Assembly (NCBI RefSeq): GCF_039871875.1
Contig: NZ_JBDPMD010000003.1
Span: 248,001 to 312,000, forward strand
Source: Sphaerisporangium sp039871875
Lineage (GTDB): Bacteria > Actinomycetota > Actinomycetes > Streptosporangiales > Streptosporangiaceae
Reading direction: 5' to 3'
DNA: 64,000 nucleotides
In this document: positions 56,275 to 63,526 of the stretch, in pieces
How positions within the stretch are numbered: the first letter of the stretch is position 1
How the letters are laid out: every line of letters starts with the position of its first letter
The notes under the pieces: generated by a model
The model's input: only the letters and a program-made list of their open reading frames with translations
What the model was told of the DNA's origin: nothing
Database searches by the model: none
Position numbers and translations under genes: made by a program

Positions 56275-57095
56275 CGGAGCGCTCCTTCTCTGGTGCCGGC
56301 GCCGTCGTCGAGCACCGTCGTGTCGCCCTCGTCCCGCAGTACCGCCGTGCCGAGCACCCGGACCCGGTCCCCCAGGTCCTCCACCTCCAGCCGGCCGCCG
56401 CGTTCGGAGAGCTGCAACGCCTTGAGCCGGGCCCGGCCGAGCCGCTGCGACCAGTACGGCGTGAGCTTGCAGTGCGCGGTGACGCACACCTGGTCCTCGT
56501 TCACGCCGAGCGAGGGGAAGAACGTCCGGGAGACGAAGTCGGCGCCCGAGGCGGCGCGCGCGGTGACGATGTGGCCGCGGAACGGCTGCCTGGCCAGCGC
56601 CGCGAAGTCCGGGCGGACGGCCGCGACCACCGCGGCCGACTCGACCTCGACGAGGACGTCGTCGCTCGACACCGCGCACACCACGGCGTCCGTGCCGAGC
56701 GCCTCCAGCAACCCGGGCGGCGGTTCGCCGACGGTGAGTCCGGCCTTGGGCAGGTCGATGGCGATCAGTTCGCCGGCCCGCTCGGCGTGCAGGACGCCGT
56801 TGTCCGAGACGAAGGTGAGCCTGGTCTGGCCGGCGTTCTCCGGGGCCAGGAACAGGTGACGCGCGCCGGCGATCGTCGCGTGCCCGCACAGGTTGATCTC
56901 CTTGTACGGGGTGAACCAGCGCACCCGGTAGCGCGCCGGCGCGACCGGCACCACGAACGCCGACGTCGGGAGGCCGATCAGGTGGGCGGTGCGCTGCATC
57001 ACGCCGTCCGGCGGAAACCGCGGCACCTCGACGACGGCGGCCGGGTTGCCGGCGAAGCGTTCGTCGGAGAAGGTGTCAACGACTCGAAAACGCAT
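56271..57095 (-). CDS. PhzF-family protein lacking the usual catalytic glutamate
   Basis: A 274-residue PhzF-like protein (diaminopimelate-epimerase fold): FAGNPAAVVE near residues 14-23, LCGHATIAGA, and DFVSRTFFPSLGVNEDQVCVTAHCKLTPYW. In PhzF the acid/base Glu lies in a (N)LSETAF motif; here the segment reads G-L-P-T-S-A-F (41-47), so the Glu is Thr44. It may use another residue, bind without catalysis, or do a different isomerisation. The start at 57095 overlaps the desaturase-like gene by 20 nt. Confidence 0.88.
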   Translation of the reverse strand: MRFRVVDTFSDERFAGNPAAVVEVPRFPPDGVMQRTAHLIGLPTSAFVVPVAPARYRVRWFTPYKEINLCGHATIAGARHLFLAPENAGQTRLTFVSDNGVLHAERAGELIAIDLPKAGLTVGEPPPGLLEALGTDAVVCAVSSDDVLVEVESAAVVAAVRPDFAALARQPFRGHIVTARAASGADFVSRTFFPSLGVNEDQVCVTAHCKLTPYWSQRLGRARLKALQLSERGGRLEVEDLGDRVRVLGTAVLRDEGDTTVLDDGAGTREGALR

Positions 57096-58206
57096 CCGCC
57101 CGGCTCTCCCCCTGGCCCGCCAGCGTACGGAACATCTGGTCGATCGCCGCACCCATGCCCCAGACCTCCCGGTAGGGCGGTCCCTCCGGTCCGTTGTCGA
57201 TGTCCCGCTGCCGCGCGTAGGCGGCCGTGGTCCAGTCCGGCGTGGACGGGTACCGGTGGTGGTAGTCGTGGTTGGGCAGGTCCCCGACCACGACGAGGAG
57301 CCGCGAGGGCAGGTGGTAGCAGACCGTGAGCGCGGTCCAGCGCGACCATGCCCGCAGCCGCGCGCCAAGGGGCAGCCCGGCGGGCGGGACCGGGGACCCG
57401 CAGTACCTGGCCGCGGTGTTGGCCACCGTGTAGAAGCGGTGACCGAACGCGGGGTCGCGCGGCCCCAGCCACTCGTGCTCCCCCAGCCGGTCCAGCAACG
57501 CGCTCAGTTGCGCGAACAGCACGACCGGCACCACGAACGCCAGCACCAGGACGAGCGCACCGTTCGGCAGCCAGAAGGGCAGGGAGAGCCACCATCCGAT
57601 CCACACCGCGAAGGCGGCGAGCCGCCGCCCCCGGCCCTTGAGGTTGCTCCTGATCCGGCCGAGGAAGCCGTTCCAGTAGAAGAGCGGTGACAGGAACACG
57701 ACCCACGCGCGCCGCCACAGCGCCGTCCGGCTGAGCCCGGGCCGGAACCCGAGGTCGATCAGGAACTGCACCGGCGGGTCGGCCCTCGTCGCGAAGACCT
57801 CCCGCCTGTGGTGGTTGTCGAAGTGCTCCTCTTTGAAATCCCGGAAGGTGTGGAAGACGGAGAGCACGGTCACGACCTCACCCCAGAACGCGTCCCGGCG
57901 CGAGCTGCCCGAGAAGCGCCGGTGCAGCGCCTGGTGCGCGATGACCAGCACCATCAGCCGTTCCCCGTTGACCGTGAGCAGCCAGCCCAGCAGCAGCGCC
58001 ACGTACCACAGCGGGAACATGAGCGCCACGGCGAGCGTCGAGACGGTCAGGCCGGCGAAGAACAGCAAGAGCGTCACACCGAGGTAGGACGCCCAGGTGT
58101 GCCGGACGATCGGTTTCTGCCCGGGCAGGGCCTTCCCGGTCTGCCAGGTCCAGAAGTGCTGCGTCCAGGAGGGGAAGCGCAGGTAGGTGCTCCGCACGTC
58201 TTCCAC
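57076..58206 (-). CDS. membrane-bound desaturase/hydroxylase-like diiron enzyme (three His boxes)
   Basis: A 376-residue integral membrane protein. The His boxes are H91-Q-A-L-H95, H128-F-D-N-H132-H133 and a C-terminal N-H-D-Y-H-H near residue 316, the arrangement of the fatty-acid desaturase/hydroxylase superfamily. Hydrophobic helices lie at about 42-78 and 200-230. In natural-product operons these enzymes oxidise acyl chains or carrier-bound residues. It starts 4 nt after the diiron haem-oxygenase-like gene. No acyl-ACP loading gene is visible here, so the substrate is open. Confidence 0.88.
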   Translation of the reverse strand: MEDVRSTYLRFPSWTQHFWTWQTGKALPGQKPIVRHTWASYLGVTLLLFFAGLTVSTLAVALMFPLWYVALLLGWLLTVNGERLMVLVIAHQALHRRFSGSSRRDAFWGEVVTVLSVFHTFRDFKEEHFDNHHRREVFATRADPPVQFLIDLGFRPGLSRTALWRRAWVVFLSPLFYWNGFLGRIRSNLKGRGRRLAAFAVWIGWWLSLPFWLPNGALVLVLAFVVPVVLFAQLSALLDRLGEHEWLGPRDPAFGHRFYTVANTAARYCGSPVPPAGLPLGARLRAWSRWTALTVCYHLPSRLLVVVGDLPNHDYHHRYPSTPDWTTAAYARQRDIDNGPEGPPYREVWGMGAAIDQMFRTLAGQGESRADAFSSR

Positions 58207-58209
58207 GGC

Positions 58210-58899
58210 TCACCTCGCCGGAGCGGACGACCCGACGCCGGCCTCCACGACCAGCCGGTCGAAGAACGCCGTCCACAGCGTCCACATCTCGTTGGCCGCC
58301 CGCAGGACGGCGTCCTCCTGCTCGGCGCTGAAGTTGGCGAGCAGGGCGTGGTTGGCCTCCTCGACGTGGTCCGGCTCCTGCTCGACGTGGATCTTCACCC
58401 ACTCGTTGTCGGTGATGCCGGTGGTCCGCTCGATCGCCTTGCCGATGCTGGACACCATGAGCAGGTCAGTGGTCTCGGTGGCGAAGATGAACCCGAGTGC
58501 GCTCTCCCATCCGTCCGACGCGTTCCGGTAGCCCTCGACGAGGGCCGCGGTCTCGGCGTACGGCTCGGTCCCGGTGACCCGGGCGCGGTCGAACCCGCAC
58601 TTGTCCATCGAGTCGACGTAGATGACCTCGTGTGCCTGGGACACCACGCCGCCACCCGCCTCCTGGTTGAGGATCCGGGTGATCGCGCTCTTGGCGGCGA
58701 TGTCCGGCAGGACGGCCACGCAGCGGGCGAGGAAGGTCGGGAAGTAGTGCAGCGGGTGCCACCACTGCTCGATGAGGATGGCGGCCTGCTCCTTGGTCAG
58801 GTCCGCGGTGGCGACAGCGGCGAAGAAGGGGTGGTCCTGGAACTTCCGGTGCACCGGGCTCCCGGCCAGACGGTCGCCGAACGACAGCGTTGTGGTCAT
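58210..58899 (-). CDS. haem-oxygenase-fold diiron enzyme (HDO family)
   Basis: A 229-residue helical protein. The ATG at 58899 follows AAGGAG; a GTG at 58908 overlaps the upstream stop. Candidate metal ligands in the family pattern are E44 and H48 (IEQWWH), E80 (NQEAGGG), H90 (AHE), E142 (TETTD), and H171/D177/H178 (HVEQEPDH). HDO enzymes activate O2 at a labile diiron site; known members fragment amino or fatty acids (BesC, UndA) or N-oxidise amines (SznF, RohS). It lies between the proline-3-hydroxylase-like and desaturase-like genes, so an amino acid is the likely substrate. Confidence 0.85.
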   Translation of the reverse strand: MTTTLSFGDRLAGSPVHRKFQDHPFFAAVATADLTKEQAAILIEQWWHPLHYFPTFLARCVAVLPDIAAKSAITRILNQEAGGGVVSQAHEVIYVDSMDKCGFDRARVTGTEPYAETAALVEGYRNASDGWESALGFIFATETTDLLMVSSIGKAIERTTGITDNEWVKIHVEQEPDHVEEANHALLANFSAEQEDAVLRAANEMWTLWTAFFDRLVVEAGVGSSAPAR

Positions 58900-58904
58900 G
58901 CTCG

Positions 58905-59771
58905 TCACTCCTTACTACCGGATCGATCCAAGGTGTAGTAGCGCTGCAGGTTCAGGGTGTGCGGCAGGACGGCCGGGTCCTCGCAGGCGCGGGCGAGGCC
59001 GGTCATCGTGTCCCAGGCGAAGTTCTCGCCGCCGTCCCACCGGAAGTGCGTCTTGATCACGATGCTGAAGACCTCGCGGAAGTTGTCCATGGTGAGCACG
59101 TCCGCGAGCCGCAGCAGGTTCGCGCGCCGGGCGTCGGGCAGCGGCGGCCGCTCCACCCGGCGGCCGGCCGGGATTCCCTCGCCTTCCGCCTCCGGTTCCC
59201 CGTTGACCAGGGGCCCGGCGCCGGACCGGTCGGCGAAGTCGAAGATGAGGTGGATCCGCGGTTCGCTGGAGAGCGACGCCACCGAATGGATCCGGGCCGC
59301 GTCGAAGTACCAGATCTCGCCCGCGCGCATCCGGTACACGACGTTGTCCTCGCTGAAGAAGCAGTTGTCGTGCGTGACGAGCGGGATGTGCAGGCGATGT
59401 GCCGACCGCGCCTCCTCGGGCACGTCGGACAGCTCGAGGAAGTCGCGGTGCGGGATGATCACACTGTCGGAGAACACGGCCAGCCGGACGAACTGCAACC
59501 GGCTCAGGTCGGCCACGTCCGTGATGAGTTCCTGGATGTACGGCAGTTGGCCGCCGTACTCGGTGAAGGTGGACCGCTGGTCGTAGGCGTAGTTGGTCAG
59601 CACACCGGTGCCGGTGTCCCCGCCGGTGGCCCACACCATGGCGCTCTTCCACGGACCGCCGATGAGGTAGTTGCTGTACGCCTCGGAGTAGTGGAACGAC
59701 GCGCTCTGCTCGAGATCCTTCGCCAGCCGCGCCTCGTCGAGCTCGACGGTGGTCACGTATCGGGTTCGCAT
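58905..59771 (-). CDS. 2-oxoglutarate/Fe(II) amino acid hydroxylase, proline-3-hydroxylase type II-like
   Basis: A 288-residue double-stranded beta-helix enzyme. The iron ligands H108-x-D110 (IIPHRDF) and H162 (DAARIHSV) and the 2-oxoglutarate Arg172 are in place. The GEIWYFDAA segment and the C-terminal NFREVF and F-R-W-D-G-G-E-N-F-A-W region match recalled Streptomyces proline 3-hydroxylase type II. It probably hydroxylates a free amino acid such as proline, which would agree with the proline-like code of the A-PCP-TE gene; arginine is another option. It begins 4 nt after the SyrB2-like gene. Confidence 0.88.
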   Translation of the reverse strand: MRTRYVTTVELDEARLAKDLEQSASFHYSEAYSNYLIGGPWKSAMVWATGGDTGTGVLTNYAYDQRSTFTEYGGQLPYIQELITDVADLSRLQFVRLAVFSDSVIIPHRDFLELSDVPEEARSAHRLHIPLVTHDNCFFSEDNVVYRMRAGEIWYFDAARIHSVASLSSEPRIHLIFDFADRSGAGPLVNGEPEAEGEGIPAGRRVERPPLPDARRANLLRLADVLTMDNFREVFSIVIKTHFRWDGGENFAWDTMTGLARACEDPAVLPHTLNLQRYYTLDRSGSKE

Positions 59772-59775
59772 CTGG

Positions 59776-60660
59776 TCACACCCTTTCGAGAGTGGAGAAC
59801 CGCTCGCCCCACGCGTTCTCGCGCACCACCCGGTTGAGCCGGTACTCGTCCTCCCCGGCGACGAGCACGCAGCCGTGCCGGGCCAGGTCGAAGTGGTGGC
59901 CGAACTCGTCGAACTCGGTCATGCCGCCGTAGACCCGCACGTGGGTGGGCACCACCCGGATCGCGAAGCCCATGCGCTGCCGCCGGCTGGTGTTGGGGTT
60001 CGAGCCGTGGATGCAGCGCGCGGTGAAGATGAAGAACTGTCCGGCGCGCATCTCCAGGTGGCGGACGTCCTCCTGCTCCGGGTTCCAGTCCTTGTCGATC
60101 TTGATGTCGTCGTAGTTGTAGCCGAAGAAGGAGTTGTCGCGCGCCGTGCCGTTCCACTTCATCGGCGCGCGTTCGTCGTAGCGCCACCGGCGATGGCTGC
60201 CCGGGATGACCTTCATGCAGGCGTTCTCCCTGGCCGCCTCGGTGAACGCCACCCAGCAGGTCAGCTCCATCGGCAGCCCGGGCGAGTGCTCCGTCGCCTC
60301 CAGCATGCCCTGGCTCGTCTCACCGATCGCGTACGTTTCCACCTGGTGCCATCCGGTGCCCGAGTCACCGGGGTTCTTGGGGAAGAACTCGGTGCGCCAG
60401 CAGAGGATGTCGGGGCCGATGAGGGCCTGCATCCGGCGCACGATCTCCGGTTCGCTGATGAGCCTGCTGAGCCCGGATATGTCCAGGTGCCGGTCGTAGT
60501 TCACCGGGTTGTCGAACACCTTGCGCGCGTTGCGGGCGGAGTCGAGCAGTGCCCTTCGCTGCTCCTTCCACCAGGCCTTCATCTCCTCCGGTTCCCAGAG
60601 TGTGAACGGCCCGATGTACCCCTGCTCGGCGAAGGTCTTCGCGTCTGTTTCAAGATCCAC
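59776..60660 (-). CDS. SyrB2-like Fe(II)/2-oxoglutarate enzyme, probable halogenase
   Basis: A 294-residue protein from GTG 60660, 1 nt after the NRPS stop and behind GGGAG; an ATG at 60702 inside the NRPS gene is an alternative. It aligns well with recalled SyrB2: YIGPF, NYDRHLD, CWRTEFFPK, PGDSGTGWHQ, FFGYNY, AGQFFIF, MGFA-x-R-x-VP. Iron ligands H105 and H218 and Arg235 for 2-oxoglutarate are present. Hydroxylases have Asp/Glu two residues after the first His; SyrB2 has Ala there, leaving room for chloride. Here that residue is Val107, with Glu108 next. The sequence supports a halogenase more than a hydroxylase, but a Val-type variant of this clade could do something else. Confidence 0.85.
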   Translation of the reverse strand: MDLETDAKTFAEQGYIGPFTLWEPEEMKAWWKEQRRALLDSARNARKVFDNPVNYDRHLDISGLSRLISEPEIVRRMQALIGPDILCWRTEFFPKNPGDSGTGWHQVETYAIGETSQGMLEATEHSPGLPMELTCWVAFTEAARENACMKVIPGSHRRWRYDERAPMKWNGTARDNSFFGYNYDDIKIDKDWNPEQEDVRHLEMRAGQFFIFTARCIHGSNPNTSRRQRMGFAIRVVPTHVRVYGGMTEFDEFGHHFDLARHGCVLVAGEDEYRLNRVVRENAWGERFSTLERV

Positions 60661-60661
60661 T

Positions 60662-63286
60662 TCAGGCACTCCCTGCCTCACCGACGCGTTCAAGCGCGGC
60701 ATCCAGTTCCGCCGCCGTCTCGGTGACGTGTTCTCCCCTGATGAAGGTCCAGTGGTCGCCGCCGATCGGGATGACGGTCAGCGGCCCCGTGCAGAGGTCC
60801 CGGACGGCCGCGGCCAGCTCGGCCTGGCGCACCGGCCCGGCGCCCGCGGCCTGGAACAGATGAACCGGCCCGGGATACGGCAGGGGCCGGTACTGCATCG
60901 CCGCGTTCATGCAGGCCCGCGCGGTCTCCAGCACGGTGCGCAGGTAGGCGCTCGACACACCGGCCGCGATCGGCGCCCCCATGAGCTGGACCCAGGTCTC
61001 GGCCGACGTCAGCTCGACGAGGTCGGCGTCGGTCGTGGCCGGGTCGTCGAGTCGCGCCACCACGGTGTCCAGCAGTCCGAGGAACGGCGTCCGCGCCATC
61101 GGCAGGCCGGTGAGGGGATCGATGACCGGGTTCGCGTCGAACAACCCCAGGAAGTCCACCGTGTGCCCGTCGGCGACGAGCTGCTGCGCCATCTCGTAGG
61201 CCAGCACGCCGCCGAACGACCAGCCGCCCAGCCGGTACGGCCCGTCCGGCTCGATCGTGCGCAACTGCTCGACGTGCATGCGGGCGATCTCGCCGAGCGT
61301 GCTGCCGAACGCGGGCGGCTCCCCCGTCCAGCCGATGCCGAGCAGCCGCAGCGGCGCGGAAGAGGCCTGGGCCAGCTCCCGGTAGCCGAGCAGCTCACCG
61401 CCGAGCGGGTGCACGAGGTACAGGCTGCGGTTGGAGGGACCGGGGCGGAGCGTGACGATCTGCGACGACGTGTGCCGCGGCCGGGGGACGGACACGACCG
61501 AACCCAGTGCTCCGGCCAGGTCGTCGACCGTGCTGTACTCCAGGAACAGCGACAGGTCGACCGGCCGGTCCAGGGCCTGCCCGAGCTCCGCGACCACCCA
61601 CGTCGCGAGCAGCGAGTCCCCGCCGACCTCGAAGAAGTCGTCGTCGCCCGCGAACTCGTCGTGGCCGAGCACCCGGGCCCAGATGGCGGTGACGATCTCG
61701 GCGAGCGACGGCCCGGCCGGCGCGGGTCCGTCCGGGGCCGGGGCCGCGGGCAGCGCCAGCTCGGCCAGTGCCCGCGCGTCGACCTTCCCGGTCGTGGTCC
61801 GCGGCATCGTGGCGACGGTGACGTACCGCGACGGCACCATGTAGGCGGGAAGTATGCCCCGCAGGTGCTCGGTGAGCTCCCGGTGGGAGACCGGGCCGTC
61901 GGTCTGGAGGTACCCGACGAGCACGGACACGCCGTCGGCGACCTCGCGCAGCCCGGCCGCGGCCGCCTCGACCCGGGGGTGGCGCAGCAACGCGTCCTCC
62001 ACCTCGGCGGGCTCCACCCGGAAGCCGCGCACCTTGAGCTGACGGTCGGCGCGGCCGACGAACTCGTAGTCGCCGTCGTCTCGCAGGCGGGCCAGGTCGC
62101 CGGTGCGGTAGAGGCGCTCGCCCGCCGTGAACGGGCTGGCCACGAACCGTTCCGCGGTACGGGCCGGGTCGTCGTGGTACCCGCGGGCCAGGCAGGCCCC
62201 GCCGACGTAGAGCTCGCCGACGTCCCCGTGCCGCACGGGGCGGAGCCGGTCGTCGAGCACCCAGCAGGAGACCTCGGCCACCGGGGCGCCGATGGGGGGG
62301 ATCGCCGGCCAGGCGGCCGGGTCCGCGGGGAGTGTCAGGCTGGTGACGAGATGCGTCTCGGTGGGCCCGTAGTGGTTGTCCAGCCGGCAGTGCGAGATCG
62401 CGGCGAACAGGTCGCGGATCGCCGGCGTGATGATCAGGCGTTCGCCCGCGGTGATCACGTGCCGGAGCGAGCCGGGTGTCACGGAAAGCCGTCCGGCCGT
62501 GACCGCCATCAGCTGCAGCGCCACGTACGGCAGGAACAAGCGCTGGATCCGGTGGCTCACGATCGTGTCGAGCAGCGCGGCGGGATCGCGGCGCACCTCG
62601 TCGGAGGCCACGACCAGGCAGCCGCCGGTGGCCAGTGTCGAGAGCACTTCCTGGAAGGTCACGTCGAAGGACGTCGCGGTGAACTGCAGCGTGCGCAGCC
62701 CCGGCACTCCGCTCGCCAGTTGCCAGCGGACCAGCCGGGAGAGCCCGCGATGGGTCATCGCGACACCCTTCGGCACGCCGGTCGAGCCGGACGTGTGCAT
62801 GACGTACGCCGGCGCGGCGGGATGAGGCGTGACCGCGAGAGGCTCCTGCGGGCCGGCCGCGTCCGGACCCACCACGGCGACGCCGGCCGGCAGACGGCCC
62901 GCGTTGGCGTGGTCGGCGACCGCCACCCGCGCACCCAGGTGCCGCACGGTCACCGCGATGCGCGCGTCGGGTGCGGTGACGTCCAGCGGGCTGTACGCGC
63001 CGCCGGTCGCGAGCACCGCCAGCATCGCGACGACCGTGTCGGCGGAGCGGTCGAGCAGCACGGCCACCGGTTGTTCCGGCCCGGCGCCGCGGGCGCGCAG
63101 CCGGCTCGCCAGCGCGTCCATCCGGCTGACCAGCGCGGCGTAGCTCAGCGGCGCCGCGGCCGTGCCGACGAGGTCGACCAGCGCGTCGCGGTCGCCGTGC
63201 GCGCGCGCCCGCGCGCGGATCAGGTCGAGGACCGAGATTTCCGGCCCGGCGGTCGATGGCCGCATCAGGGTCTCGATATCGCTCAC
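60662..63286 (-). CDS. NRPS: A(Pro-like)-PCP-TE
   Basis: An 874-residue synthetase and first gene of the operon. Adenylation occupies about 20-520 (P-loop HTSGSTGVPKG; hand-read pocket D-V-Q-F-I-A-H-L-V-K, close to proline codes). PCP is about 535-610 (GGDSL, Ser near 560). A type I thioesterase fills about 630-860 (GWSFGG near 690, His in GGDHWTF). There is no condensation domain, so peptide-bond formation must be done by a C domain on another protein, for example the NRPS at 48422-53098 or the partial gene at the right edge. The TE suggests this protein releases the product although it is encoded first. Confidence 0.93.
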   Translation of the reverse strand: MSDIETLMRPSTAGPEISVLDLIRARARAHGDRDALVDLVGTAAAPLSYAALVSRMDALASRLRARGAGPEQPVAVLLDRSADTVVAMLAVLATGGAYSPLDVTAPDARIAVTVRHLGARVAVADHANAGRLPAGVAVVGPDAAGPQEPLAVTPHPAAPAYVMHTSGSTGVPKGVAMTHRGLSRLVRWQLASGVPGLRTLQFTATSFDVTFQEVLSTLATGGCLVVASDEVRRDPAALLDTIVSHRIQRLFLPYVALQLMAVTAGRLSVTPGSLRHVITAGERLIITPAIRDLFAAISHCRLDNHYGPTETHLVTSLTLPADPAAWPAIPPIGAPVAEVSCWVLDDRLRPVRHGDVGELYVGGACLARGYHDDPARTAERFVASPFTAGERLYRTGDLARLRDDGDYEFVGRADRQLKVRGFRVEPAEVEDALLRHPRVEAAAAGLREVADGVSVLVGYLQTDGPVSHRELTEHLRGILPAYMVPSRYVTVATMPRTTTGKVDARALAELALPAAPAPDGPAPAGPSLAEIVTAIWARVLGHDEFAGDDDFFEVGGDSLLATWVVAELGQALDRPVDLSLFLEYSTVDDLAGALGSVVSVPRPRHTSSQIVTLRPGPSNRSLYLVHPLGGELLGYRELAQASSAPLRLLGIGWTGEPPAFGSTLGEIARMHVEQLRTIEPDGPYRLGGWSFGGVLAYEMAQQLVADGHTVDFLGLFDANPVIDPLTGLPMARTPFLGLLDTVVARLDDPATTDADLVELTSAETWVQLMGAPIAAGVSSAYLRTVLETARACMNAAMQYRPLPYPGPVHLFQAAGAGPVRQAELAAAVRDLCTGPLTVIPIGGDHWTFIRGEHVTETAAELDAALERVGEAGSA

Positions 63287-63526
63287 GGCAGGCGCCCATC
63301 AGTCCGAAGCACGATTCACCCGCTTTCCGGCCGCGAGCCGCCGGGGCAGCGTCCGCGACTCGCATCCCCGACGCTAGGCGGGGGCGGCACGGTGGGGAGA
63401 GTCCCGTGAACCGGCGACTGGGCGGCGGAGTTGTCCTGCGAACGGGGGACGGACCCGCGGATTGACCGGCCCGAGAGCCGCTCGATTAACTGAGGATCAG
63501 GATCGATCCAGGCCATTGGAGCATCC
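63287..63526. promoter_or_regulatory. divergent intergenic region of the NRPS cluster
   Basis: These 240 bp separate the A-PCP-TE start from the rightward partial gene and should hold both promoters. The only symmetric element noticed is GGATCGATCC at 63500-63509. No clear -10/-35 pair can be assigned. Confidence 0.4.

Noticed and set aside
58920..58929. GGATCGATCC palindrome, also at 63500-63509
   Set aside because: The first copy lies inside the 3' end of a coding gene and the second in a promoter region; the 10-bp palindrome is too simple to call an operator.
59776..60660. Calling the SyrB2-like protein an ectoine- or phytanoyl-type hydroxylase
   Set aside because: The overall match is to the SyrB2 group and the carboxylate ligand position is Val. 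Hydroxylation cannot be excluded but is the weaker reading.
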